This document shows positions 1 through 6,357 of a DNA stretch of 6,612 nucleotides, piece after piece (within the stretch, counting starts at the first letter, position 1; each line of letters opens with the position of its first letter). The position numbers and the translations under genes were made by a program. The stretch lies in NCBI GenBank assembly GCA_947488635.1, contig CANLAY010000054.1:1-6612 (forward strand), read 5' to 3'. The notes under the pieces are model-generated. The model searched no databases. It had not been told where the DNA came from and saw nothing but the letters and a program-made list of their open reading frames with translations. This DNA is from Candidatus Nanopelagicaceae bacterium. GTDB lineage: Bacteria; Actinomycetota; Actinomycetes; Nanopelagicales; Nanopelagicaceae.

Positions 1-1
1 A

Positions 2-2011
2 TTAGTACTAGATCAATTCGGTCGCAACTTAACTCAAGCTGCCCGCGAAGGAATACTTGATCCAGTCATCGGTCGTGAATTAGAGATCGAACGCGTTATG
101 CAAGTTCTTTCTCGTCGTACTAAGAACAATCCAGTATTAATTGGTGAACCAGGCGTTGGTAAAACTGCGGTTGTCGAAGGTTTAGCACAAGCAATTGTTA
201 AGAATGATGTCCCTGAAACCCTTAAGGATAAGCAACTTTATTCACTTGATCTAGGCGCACTAGTTGCCGGTTCTCGCTACCGTGGTGATTTCGAAGAGCG
301 CTTGAAGAAAGTACTTAAAGAGATTAAAACTCGTGGCGACATCATTCTCTTCATCGATGAAATTCATACCTTAGTTGGCGCTGGCGCTGCTGAAGGCGCA
401 ATTGATGCAGCTAGCATTTTAAAGCCAATGCTTGCTCGTGGTGAGCTCCAGACAATTGGCGCAACAACACTTGATGAATATCGCAAGCACCTTGAAAAAG
501 ATGCAGCTCTAGAACGTCGCTTCCAGCCAATTCAAGTTAAAGAACCATCAGTAGCTCACACCATTGAAATTCTTAAGGGCCTACGTGATCGCTACGAAAC
601 TCACCACCGAGTATCAATTACCGATGGTGCGCTAGCGGCTGCGGCAAACATGGCTGATCGCTATGTTTCAGATCGTTTCTTGCCAGATAAGGCAATCGAT
701 TTAATTGATGAAGCTGGTTCACGTTTGCGTATTAAGCGCATGACCGCACCTGCTGAACTTCGTGAATTCGATGACAAAATTGCTAACGCGCGAAAAGAAA
801 AAGAATCAGCAATTGACGGCCAAGATTTTGAGAAGGCGGCATCTTTCCGCGATCTTGAGAAGACGCTTTCTACTGAGAAATCTGAAGCAGAGAAGAACTG
901 GAAAGCAACCGATCTTGATAAGGTAACTGAAGTTGATGAAGAACTCATCGCACAAGTTCTATCTATCGCAACTGGTATTCCGGTATTTAAGTTAACTGAA
1001 GAAGAAACCGCTCGCCTGCTGCGCATGGAAGATGAATTACACAAGCGCGTGATTGGCCAAGATCAAGCGATCAAGGCGTTGTCACAAGCAATTCGCCGTA
1101 CTCGCGCTGGTCTTAAAGATCCTAAGCGCCCAGGTGGTTCGTTTATTTTTGCTGGCCCATCTGGAGTTGGTAAGACTGAACTTTCCCGCACGCTTGCTTC
1201 ATTCTTATTCGGTGATGCCGATGCGTTGATTCAACTAGATATGTCTGAATATTCTGAGCGCCACACAGCTTCTCGCTTATTTGGTGCACCTCCCGGATAT
1301 GTTGGTTATGACGAAGGCGGTCAACTAACTGAAAAAGTACGCCGCCGCCCATTCTCAGTTGTACTTTTCGATGAAATCGAAAAAGCGCACCCAGATATCT
1401 TTAACTCGTTATTGCAGGTTCTTGAAGATGGTCGTTTAACTGACTCACAAGGTCGCGCAGTTGATTTCAAGAACACCGTAATCATTATGACCACCAACCT
1501 CGGAACTAAAGATATTTCTAAAGGTGCAGGGATTGGTTTTGCGAACTCATCTGATGAGCTCTCAAATTACGAGCGCATGAAGCAAAAAGTTGGCGATGAA
1601 CTTAAGTCGCACTTCCGCCCAGAGTTCCTAAACCGTATTGATGACATCGTGGTATTCCATCAACTACATAAGGATGAAATTATTCAGATCGTTGATCTAA
1701 TGATTGCTTCCCTTGATGAGCGCCTGAAGGTCAAAGATATGGGTATCGAGCTAACTCAAGCAGCTAAGGATCTACTTGCTGCTCGCGGCTATGACCCATT
1801 ACTTGGCGCTCGTCCATTGCGTCGCACAATTCAACGCGAAATCGAAGATTCACTCTCAGAGCGCATCTTGTTTAGCGAATTGAAAGCTGGCGAAATTATT
1901 GTGGTTGATGTTGAAGGCGAAGCCGCTGATGCGAAATTTACTTTCACTGGTTCGCCAAAAGCGATAACACCAGATTCACCAGAAGATTTAGCGCAAACTC
2001 CAACTGTTTAA
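2..2011 (+). CDS. clpC: ClpC-type AAA+ unfoldase, 5'-truncated by window edge
   Basis: This is a Hsp100/Clp ATPase that unfolds proteins and feeds them to the ClpP peptidase in the cytoplasm. The reading frame is open from base 2 ([15 protein letters not shown]...), so the ATG at 98 is internal and the true start lies upstream. The 669 residues seen here lack the N-terminal repeat domain expected in a family of about 810-850 residues. Counting from base 2: D1 Walker A GEPGVGKT (48-55), pore loop RYRG (92-95), Walker B ILFIDE (115-120) and arginine-finger region ALERRF (169-174). A UVR-type coiled middle segment follows (about 255-290, with [11 protein letters not shown]), which distinguishes ClpC from ClpB and ClpA. 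D2 has Walker A GPSGVGKT (385-392), pore loop GYVG (432-435), Walker B VVLFDE (453-458), a ClpP-docking-type IGF tripeptide (511-513) and sensor-2 GAR (602-604). All ATPase motifs are intact. Similarity to mycobacterial ClpC1 supports an actinobacterial host. It ends 14 bases from the convergent acetyltransferase gene, with no terminator hairpin in the gap. Confidence 0.97.
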   Translation, partial: LVLDQFGRNLTQAAREGILDPVIGRELEIERVMQVLSRRTKNNPVLIGEPGVGKTAVVEGLAQAIVKNDVPETLKDKQLYSLDLGALVAGSRYRGDFEERLKKVLKEIKTRGDIILFIDEIHTLVGAGAAEGAIDAASILKPMLARGELQTIGATTLDEYRKHLEKDAALERRFQPIQVKEPSVAHTIEILKGLRDRYETHHRVSITDGALAAAANMADRYVSDRFLPDKAIDLIDEAGSRLRIKRMTAPAELREFDDKIANARKEKESAIDGQDFEKAASFRDLEKTLSTEKSEAEKNWKATDLDKVTEVDEELIAQVLSIATGIPVFKLTEEETARLLRMEDELHKRVIGQDQAIKALSQAIRRTRAGLKDPKRPGGSFIFAGPSGVGKTELSRTLASFLFGDADALIQLDMSEYSERHTASRLFGAPPGYVGYDEGGQLTEKVRRRPFSVVLFDEIEKAHPDIFNSLLQVLEDGRLTDSQGRAVDFKNTVIIMTTNLGTKDISKGAGIGFANSSDELSNYERMKQKVGDELKSHFRPEFLNRIDDIVVFHQLHKDEIIQIVDLMIASLDERLKVKDMGIELTQAAKDLLAARGYDPLLGARPLRRTIQREIEDSLSERILFSELKAGEIIVVDVEGEAADAKFTFTGSPKAITPDSPEDLAQTPTV

Positions 2012-2025
2012 TTTCCGCTAGTTGC

Positions 2026-2496
2026 CTAATTACCTAGGTGTTTCAACGCTTCTCCGCTAACGCGGTAAACAGTCCATTCATCCATGGCAACTGCGCCTTG
2101 GGATTTATAGAACTCAATTGCTGGCGTGTTCCAATCGAGCACCCACCATTGAAATCGACCGTAACCGCGCTCGTTACAGATCGCAGCTAAGTGTTTAAGC
2201 ATCGCTAAGCCGTATCCATTGCCTTGGTATTCAGGTTTAATAAAGAGATCTTCTAGGTAAATGCCATGTTTACCTTGCCAGGTAGAGAAGTTTAAGAACC
2301 AGATAGCGATTCCGATTACTTCACCATCAAGGTCAGCAATTGAGCAGAAGACCTTTGGCTCATCGGCGAAGAGAGCAGCGCCTATCTCGACTTCATTGGT
2401 TTCAACTGCTTCTGGTGCTTTCTCGTAAAGAGCGAGATCGTGAATCAATTGCATGATCGCAGGCAAGTCGGCTTTAGTTGCTGGGCGAATCAACAT
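2026..2496 (-). CDS. GNAT family N-acetyltransferase, spermidine/spermine acetyltransferase-like
   Basis: A cytoplasmic acetyl-CoA-dependent N-acetyltransferase of 156 residues, full length for the GNAT fold. Strand beta-1 begins at once (MLIRPATKADLPAI). Motif A spans 80-96 (YLEDLFIKPEYQGNGYG), with the acetyl-CoA pyrophosphate loop Q91-x-x-G94-x-G96. Motif B (about 117-135) contains DWNTPAIEFYKSQGA, with Tyr130 at the usual general-acid position. The early LALYEKAPEAVE segment and the WNTPAIEFY block resemble animal SAT1 and bacterial diamine or thialysine acetyltransferases. A polyamine or small-amine substrate is therefore plausible but unproven, and the family is notoriously hard to assign. 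The ATG at 2496-2494 overlaps the end of nagA (ATGTTGA, 7 bases), so the gene is probably co-transcribed with and translationally coupled to nagA as the second gene of that unit. Its stop is 14 bases from the clpC stop. Confidence 0.9.
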   Translation of the reverse strand: MLIRPATKADLPAIMQLIHDLALYEKAPEAVETNEVEIGAALFADEPKVFCSIADLDGEVIGIAIWFLNFSTWQGKHGIYLEDLFIKPEYQGNGYGLAMLKHLAAICNERGYGRFQWWVLDWNTPAIEFYKSQGAVAMDEWTVYRVSGEALKHLGN

Positions 2497-3587
2497 TTTA
2501 TTGGTGTGATCTCTCCGTTTTTTGCTAAATGGTTTAAATCACCACTTTTTCCGACTGCAATTTCGCCTAAGTCAGATCTTCCTAAGATCAGCGCTGGCAG
2601 TGTTGATGCCGCATGAACTGCTTCGGTAATACTGATGCCAATCTCATTTAGTGCGTGGTTAAAGGCTTTAGCCATGGTTAAAGTACTGCCGGCTAAAGTG
2701 CCATTTGAAGCTAATCGAGCAACGCCATCTTTAACGCTAACTTCTAGATTTGCGATTTTGTATGTGCCATCTGTTGAACCGGCTGCAGACATGGCATCAG
2801 TAATCATCACGATGCGATTTGGCGCAGCTTCAAAAATTTCACGCACAACACTTGTGGTTATATGTTCGCCGTCAAGAATTAACTCGAGACTTACGCGCAA
2901 CTCACTTAGGACAGCAGAATTCATAGTTCCGGGACCATCAACGACTTTTGGCATGGCATTATTGAAATGAGTAACCACGCTGGCACCACGATCAATTGCA
3001 GCAAGTGCGGTTGCAGCATCAGATTGTGAATGACCGATCGCTGCGATCACACCAGATTTCGACAAATGTTCAATAACTTCGAGCGCTCCATCGAGTTCAG
3101 GTGCGATGGTAATCATCTTGATAAAGCCTTGACCCGTATCAAGCAGAGTTTGAACTTCAGCAATAGTTGGGGTGCGTAAAAGATTTGGATCATGAGCGCC
3201 GCAGCGAGCATGTGAAAGATATGGACCCTCTAAGTGGATACCAGCAATTTCCCCGCGCTGCGCAAATGGAACCAAACGCTTGATCTGTGCAATTAGATTT
3301 GGAATTGGCTCAGTGACCAAACTGGCTAATCCAGCTACGGTTCCGCCAGCACGATGGGTAGAAATTACTTGCTCAATTTGCGAATCTGTCAGACCGCCAA
3401 AATATTTGCCGCCACCGCCATGACAATGAATATCTACGAAGCCTGGGATCAATATTCCTTCGTAGTGAAGATCATATTCAGGAGTTGTGCCACTATTAAT
3501 TGAGCGAATTACGCCATCTTCGATCTCTAGCCATACCTCTTTCTGCAGTTCTTTACCGATAAGCACGGTGGCTGCAGAGATGATCAC
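2490..3587 (-). CDS. nagA: N-acetylglucosamine-6-phosphate deacetylase
   Basis: NagA hydrolyses N-acetylglucosamine-6-phosphate to glucosamine-6-phosphate and acetate in the cytoplasm, the committed step of amino-sugar use and of cell-wall sugar recycling. The 365-residue product is an amidohydrolase with expected metal and catalytic residues: HxH at His54/His56 in VDIHCHGGGG (the Bacillus type, unlike the Gln/Asn pair of E. coli), Glu120 in IHLEGPY, His186 in AIGHSQ, His207 in THFNNAM, and catalytic Asp264 in MITDAMSAAG. The SNGTLAGSTLTM block (294-305) is the typical late NagA signature. The start is GTG at 3587-3585: an in-frame TAA lies directly upstream, and the N-terminal strand MIISAATVL matches where family members begin. 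No good Shine-Dalgarno sequence precedes it. The C-terminus (GDLNHLAKNGEITPIKC) looks slightly short for the family and runs 7 bases into the acetyltransferase gene. It is divergent from murQ, whose product is its substrate. Confidence 0.95.
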   Translation of the reverse strand: MIISAATVLIGKELQKEVWLEIEDGVIRSINSGTTPEYDLHYEGILIPGFVDIHCHGGGGKYFGGLTDSQIEQVISTHRAGGTVAGLASLVTEPIPNLIAQIKRLVPFAQRGEIAGIHLEGPYLSHARCGAHDPNLLRTPTIAEVQTLLDTGQGFIKMITIAPELDGALEVIEHLSKSGVIAAIGHSQSDAATALAAIDRGASVVTHFNNAMPKVVDGPGTMNSAVLSELRVSLELILDGEHITTSVVREIFEAAPNRIVMITDAMSAAGSTDGTYKIANLEVSVKDGVARLASNGTLAGSTLTMAKAFNHALNEIGISITEAVHAASTLPALILGRSDLGEIAVGKSGDLNHLAKNGEITPIKC

Positions 3588-3593
3588 TTAGCA

Positions 3594-3622
3594 AACTTAT
3601 GGCTTTGAAGTAGTCAGGTCAA
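3594..3622 (-). promoter_or_regulatory. Candidate leaderless promoter of nagA
   Basis: Reading the minus strand, TTGACC (3622-3617) is followed after 17 bases by TAAGTT (3599-3594), which fits the actinobacterial -10 pattern TANNNT. Six more bases lead to the GTG start at 3587. Initiation about seven bases after the -10 would start the message at or next to the start codon itself. This agrees with the lack of a Shine-Dalgarno sequence, and leaderless messages are common in actinobacteria. The -10 matches consensus only at its three most conserved positions, so this is a prediction. Confidence 0.45.
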
Positions 3623-3632
3623 GAATCTAGTG

Positions 3633-3647
3633 AAACAGTAGTTGTTT
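3633..3647. promoter_or_regulatory. Inverted repeat AAACA-N5-TGTTT, possible operator
   Basis: A perfect 5-base inverted repeat with a 5-base centre lies near the middle of the nagA-murQ divergent region. It overlaps the proposed murQ -35 (TTGTTT, 3642-3647) and lies just upstream of the nagA -35. That is a good place for a repressor controlling both genes, but arms this short occur often by chance in AT-rich spacers. No regulator gene is visible in the window. Confidence 0.25.
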
Positions 3648-3671
3648 AATGTCCTTTACTCTGCCTATTCT
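3642..3671 (+). promoter_or_regulatory. Candidate promoter of murQ
   Basis: TTGTTT (3642-3647) and TATTCT (3666-3671) are separated by 18 bases, giving a start point near 3678 and a very short leader. The alternative -10 TAGCGT (3672-3677) also fits TANNNT. A purine-rich ribosome binding site, AGAGAGG at 3681-3687, lies 5 bases before the murQ ATG. The match is reasonable but not strong. Confidence 0.35.
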
Positions 3672-3692
3672 TAGCGTACTAGAGAGGCGATC

Positions 3693-4610
3693 ATGACAAT
3701 TGATTCAAATGAACCAGAGCTAGGGCTTTTGCGCACTGAACAAGTCGACGCGAAGTTCCAATTGCTTGATGTCATGTCTATTTCTGAACTTTTGCAAGCA
3801 ATGAATGAGAGCGATACCGAAGTTCCTAAAGCAGTAAATGCAATTTTGCCACGCATTGAAAAAGCAATTGATGCAGTTGTTGATCGCATGCTACAAGGTG
3901 GTCGGTTAGTTTATTTAGGTGCCGGCACTTCAGGTCGCCTCGGAGTACTTGATGCCGCTGAATGTGGTCCAACTTTTTCAGTTAGCACCGATCAAGTAGT
4001 TGCATTTATTGCCGGCGGAGATTCAGCTTTGCGGTTACCTGCTGAAGGCGCTGAAGATCGACCAGAACTTGGTATTGCAGATTTAAAATCTATAAATCTA
4101 AAAGCTACTGATTGCGTAGTTGGAATTGCTGCAAGTGGTCGCACGCCGTATGTGCTTGGCGCACTCGATTACGCAAATTCTGTTGGTGCGCTAACAATTG
4201 CAATTACCTGCAACCCAAATTCTGAAGCAGGCAAGCGAAGTGCTCATGCCCTCGATGTTGACTCTGGCCCTGAGTTATTAGCTGGATCTACTCGATTGAA
4301 ATCTGGAACTGCGCAAAAGTTAGTTCTCAATATGATTTCAACCGTAACAATGGTTCGCCTTGGTAAGACATTTGGAAATTTGATGGTTGATCTACAGATC
4401 AGTAATGAAAAATTGCAAGATCGTGCAATTCGAATCATTGAAAAAGCCACTGGAGCAACCAGAGCAGCATCCGCTGCCGCACTAACTGACTCAGGGCATG
4501 AAGTAAAAGTCGCAATATTAATGCTATTGCTAAATATCGATGCGAATTCTGCCAAAGAGCGGCTATCTGCCTCTAAGAATCGAATTCGCCAAGCGCTCAC
4601 TGAGGGCTAG
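3693..4610 (+). CDS. murQ: N-acetylmuramic acid 6-phosphate etherase
   Basis: MurQ cleaves the lactyl ether of N-acetylmuramate-6-phosphate, giving N-acetylglucosamine-6-phosphate and D-lactate. It is the enzyme that turns the peptidoglycan-specific sugar into the NagA substrate. The 305-residue length matches the family. A sugar-isomerase (SIS) fold covers about residues 60-225, with GAGTSGRLGVLDAAE (76-90), EGAED (118-122), SGRTPY (149-153) and GSTRLKSGTAQK (198-209). The conserved acidic residues in the DAAE and EGAED blocks, where family catalysis is placed, are present. A small helical C-terminal domain follows (about 240-300). Minor departures from the usual sequence are TEQVD where TERRN-like residues are typical near residue 15, and ECGPTFS for ECPPTFG. 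The ATG at 3693 is supported by AGAGAGG five bases upstream. No intrinsic terminator follows closely, so transcription could continue into the transporter genes. Divergent nagA encodes the next step. Confidence 0.96.
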   Translation: MTIDSNEPELGLLRTEQVDAKFQLLDVMSISELLQAMNESDTEVPKAVNAILPRIEKAIDAVVDRMLQGGRLVYLGAGTSGRLGVLDAAECGPTFSVSTDQVVAFIAGGDSALRLPAEGAEDRPELGIADLKSINLKATDCVVGIAASGRTPYVLGALDYANSVGALTIAITCNPNSEAGKRSAHALDVDSGPELLAGSTRLKSGTAQKLVLNMISTVTMVRLGKTFGNLMVDLQISNEKLQDRAIRIIEKATGATRAASAAALTDSGHEVKVAILMLLLNIDANSAKERLSASKNRIRQALTEG

Positions 4611-4622
4611 GCCTGTGCATTT

Positions 4623-4659
4623 CGTAACAAAAACGTAGCCAAACCGTTACCCAGTTACG
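4623..4659. repeat. CGTAAC/GTTACG inverted repeat with a nested GTTAC copy
   Basis: CGTAAC (4623-4628) and GTTACG (4654-4659) are complementary arms 25 bases apart, and another GTTAC sits at 4646-4650. The right arm ends one base before the -35 of the SBP promoter, so these GTAAC/GTTAC copies could be regulator half-sites. No T-tract follows, so it is not a convincing murQ terminator. A functional role is speculative. Confidence 0.25.
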
Positions 4660-4660
4660 C

Positions 4661-4687
4661 TTGACCTGGCCTCCTTATACCGATAAT
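4661..4687 (+). promoter_or_regulatory. Candidate promoter of the ABC transporter genes
   Basis: TTGACC (4661-4666) is a near-consensus -35. Two overlapping -10 candidates follow: GATAAT at 4682-4687 (15-base spacing, five of six consensus bases) and TAATTT at 4684-4689 (17-base spacing, TANNNT). Either puts transcription start near 4695, giving a leader of about 70 bases before the GTG of the substrate-binding protein. It is the best-looking promoter in the window. Confidence 0.5.
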
Positions 4688-4696
4688 TTTCACGGG

Positions 4697-4722
4697 TCGG
4701 GGAAATCCCTGAAGGTTTTTTT
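4697..4722 (+). terminator. Terminator-like hairpin plus T-tract in the SBP leader
   Basis: TCGGGG (4697-4702) can pair with CCCTGA (4707-4712) around an AAAT loop, six pairs including one G-U. Three bases later comes a run of seven T (4716-4722). It could be the terminator of murQ, but the only good promoter for the next gene lies upstream of it, so it would also act as an attenuator of the transporter. The stem is short and its distance from the T-run is a little long, so efficiency may be low. Confidence 0.35.
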
Positions 4723-4728
4723 CACCAC

Positions 4729-4748
4729 ATGAACCAACTCGGGTTCAT
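4729..4748 (+). promoter_or_regulatory. Leader hairpin immediately before the SBP ribosome binding site
   Basis: ATGAACC (4729-4735) and GGTTCAT (4742-4748) form a perfect 7-base-pair stem around the loop AACTCG. The stem ends four bases before the Shine-Dalgarno sequence at 4753, so it could affect ribosome access or protect the 5' end of the message. The ATG in the left arm does not open a useful reading frame. The structure is clear, the function is not. Confidence 0.45.
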
Positions 4749-4752
4749 CCTT

Positions 4753-4760
4753 GGAAGGAG
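4753..4760 (+). promoter_or_regulatory. Ribosome binding site fixing the SBP start at GTG 4766
   Basis: GGAAGGAG ends five bases before GTG at 4766-4768. The frame is also open from TTG at 4751, but that start would overlap the ribosome binding site itself and would add five residues (MEGEK) ahead of a normal signal peptide. GTG at 4766 is therefore preferred. Confidence 0.8.
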
Positions 4761-4765
4761 AAAAG

Positions 4766-6277
4766 GTGAAGTTAAGCAAGAAGTTCGCAATATTTAGCAT
4801 CAGCACGGCGATGGTTGCTGGAGTTGCATTCGTTGCACCAGCACAAGCCGCCTCAAAAGATTTAGCAATTGGCGTAGCTCTTGATATCGATAAGTTAGAT
4901 CCACACACCGCGACAAGTTTTTCAACAGTTCGCGCACTTGGCCTCACTTACGGATCATTGGTTGAAGTTGGACCAAAACTTGATATTCGTTCAGGCCTGG
5001 CATCAACTTGGAAATTCAATGCGGATTCAACTGAACTTCGTTTGAATTTACGCAAGGGCGTAAAATTCCATGACGGTTCAGAATTTGATGCCGAAGATGT
5101 TAAGGCCTCAATTAACCGAATTCTTGATACCAAGACCACTGCAGCAGCTCGTGCAAATATTGCCACGATCAGTTCAGTTACCGGTTCGGGTCGAACAGTT
5201 ATAATCAAGCTAAGCGTTCCTAATGCACCAATCTTGGCAGCACTTGATGGCGTTAACATGTCAATGCTTTCAAGCGATGACATTGCAGCTAACAAAATTG
5301 GCAAGACCGTAAACGGAACTGGTCCATTCAAGTTTGTTTCATGGGAACCAGGTCAATCAGTTAAGCTAGAAAAGAATGCTAGCTACTGGAAAGCTCCAGT
5401 AAAGCTAGACACTGTGACCTTCCGTATTATCCCAACAGAGGCTTCAATTTTGGCCGCTTTGAATGCCGGAACAATTCAGTTCTCAGTCTTAACTAGCCCA
5501 ACTGTTGCCCTTCAAGTTGGCAAGAATCTAAATCTTTATCGCACACCTGGTTTGGGTTATGTAACTCTGCAATTAAATGCTCGAGTTGCACCACTTAACA
5601 AAGTAGATGTTCGTCTAGCCATTCAGTGCGCAATTAACCGTGCCGAAGTTGTTAAGACCGCAGCTTCTGGTGAGGCTAAAGTAGTTGGTCCGATCACAAG
5701 CCCTGCTTATGCATCAGACCCAAATGATCGCCCATGTCCAAACGTAGATCTCGCAAAAACTAAGAAGTATTTAGCGGATGCAGGCTATGCAGATGGATTA
5801 ACAATTAAGGCAATCGTTTCTCCTACTCAGTATGCAACAGCATCTGGCACAGCACAGAACCTCAAGGCCCAACTTGCAAAAGCTGGAATCAACCTAGAGC
5901 TCGATATCCTTGATAACGCAACTTACGTATCACGTTGGTTGGCCGGTGACTTTGCAGCAGCAGTTGCAAATAATGGTGGACGTATCGATCCAGACACCAT
6001 GTACACCCGTTATTTCCCATCAACCGGAAATCTAAATAAGGTAGCTGGTTACTCATCTGCAACTCTTGATGCTTTATTCCTAAAGGGTAAGGCAACTGGT
6101 CGTGCAGTAGAGCGCAAAGCAATCTACAAGTCGATCTCACAAGAACTCGAGAACAATGCAGTCTGGATTTGGCTATTCGCACCTTATGAGTATCGTGCAG
6201 CAGCTAAAAATGTAACTGGCTTTATTCCGCTAGCTACAGGATCTTTGATTGAGCTTCGCGTAGTTGATCTAAAGTAA
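4766..6277 (+). CDS. ABC transporter substrate-binding protein, family 5 (peptide/nickel type)
   Basis: An exported solute receptor of the DppA/OppA/NikA class that delivers its ligand to an ABC permease in the membrane; 503 residues from GTG. The N-terminus is a Sec signal peptide: MKLSKK, a hydrophobic core (7-23) and an AQA cleavage site after Ala28. It has no lipobox cysteine, although Gram-positive binding proteins are usually lipid-anchored. The mature part shows family-5 hallmarks: GLTYGSLVEV, GLASTWKFNADSTELRLNLR, then KGVKFHDGSEFDAEDVKASI, NGTGPFKFVSWEPGQSVKLEKN, DVRLAIQCAINR and TKKYLADAGYADGLTI. Its only two cysteines, 288 and 324, could form a disulfide. A DppB-like permease follows after a 92-base gap holding a terminator. 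The ligand cannot be read from sequence. Peptides are the family default, and the position beside murQ makes murein peptides or muropeptides (compare MppA of E. coli) an attractive guess. Confidence 0.93.
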   Translation: MKLSKKFAIFSISTAMVAGVAFVAPAQAASKDLAIGVALDIDKLDPHTATSFSTVRALGLTYGSLVEVGPKLDIRSGLASTWKFNADSTELRLNLRKGVKFHDGSEFDAEDVKASINRILDTKTTAAARANIATISSVTGSGRTVIIKLSVPNAPILAALDGVNMSMLSSDDIAANKIGKTVNGTGPFKFVSWEPGQSVKLEKNASYWKAPVKLDTVTFRIIPTEASILAALNAGTIQFSVLTSPTVALQVGKNLNLYRTPGLGYVTLQLNARVAPLNKVDVRLAIQCAINRAEVVKTAASGEAKVVGPITSPAYASDPNDRPCPNVDLAKTKKYLADAGYADGLTIKAIVSPTQYATASGTAQNLKAQLAKAGINLELDILDNATYVSRWLAGDFAAAVANNGGRIDPDTMYTRYFPSTGNLNKVAGYSSATLDALFLKGKATGRAVERKAIYKSISQELENNAVWIWLFAPYEYRAAAKNVTGFIPLATGSLIELRVVDLK

Positions 6278-6283
6278 AACAAG

Positions 6284-6300
6284 TTAAGTAGATTAAGTAG
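6284..6300 (+). repeat. Two direct copies of TTAAGTAG
   Basis: TTAAGTAG occurs at 6284-6291 and 6293-6300, a 9-base period, between the SBP stop codon and the terminator stem. It is too short to call a mobile or regulatory element and may be a simple slippage duplication. Confidence 0.4.
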
Positions 6301-6337
6301 AGAGGAGGCGGGTAGAAATTACCCGCCTCCTTTTCTT
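6301..6337 (+). terminator. Strong intrinsic terminator between SBP and permease genes
   Basis: GGAGGCGGGTA (6304-6314) pairs perfectly with TACCCGCCTCC (6320-6330) around a GAAAT loop, 11 base pairs, mostly G-C. Flanking AGA and TTT can add weaker pairs. TTTTCTT (6331-6337) follows directly. This is the clearest terminator in the window. It lies inside what should be one transporter operon, so it most likely lets the binding protein be made in excess over the membrane subunits by partial read-through. Confidence 0.9.
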
Positions 6338-6357
6338 AAAGTTGTTAAATAATATAT

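Noticed and set aside
98..100. ATG at 98 as the clpC start
   Set aside because: The frame is open to base 2 and the upstream residues [15 protein letters not shown] continue canonical ClpC sequence, so this methionine is internal.
661..1044. Minus-strand open frame inside clpC
   Set aside because: Serine- and arginine-rich low-complexity translation typical of the complement of a highly conserved coding frame; no ribosome binding site or family resemblance, and clpC on the other strand is certain.
1143..1352. Minus-strand 69-codon frame inside clpC
   Set aside because: It is antisense to the D2 Walker A to pore-loop region, whose conserved codons leave no room for a second gene; no recognisable product.
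2635..2970. Plus-strand 111-codon frame inside nagA
   Set aside because: Antisense to the conserved catalytic part of NagA; no supporting ribosome binding site or protein family features.
4244..4600. Minus-strand 118-codon frame inside murQ
   Set aside because: Serine/arginine-rich antisense shadow of the MurQ C-terminal half.
4611..4660. A murQ terminator directly after its stop codon
   Set aside because: Only short complementary pieces (AGG/CCT, GTAAC/GTTAC) with no T-tract; not enough to call.
4751..4765. TTG at 4751 as the SBP start
   Set aside because: It would sit at the ribosome binding site rather than after it; GTG at 4766 is five bases from GGAAGGAG and gives a standard signal peptide.
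4690..5331. Two minus-strand frames over the SBP leader and N-terminal half
   Set aside because: One runs through the signal-peptide region and the leader hairpins, the other is antisense to conserved SBP blocks; neither resembles a protein family.
5889..6182. Minus-strand 97-codon frame near the SBP 3' end
   Set aside because: No family resemblance; antisense to well-conserved SBP sequence.
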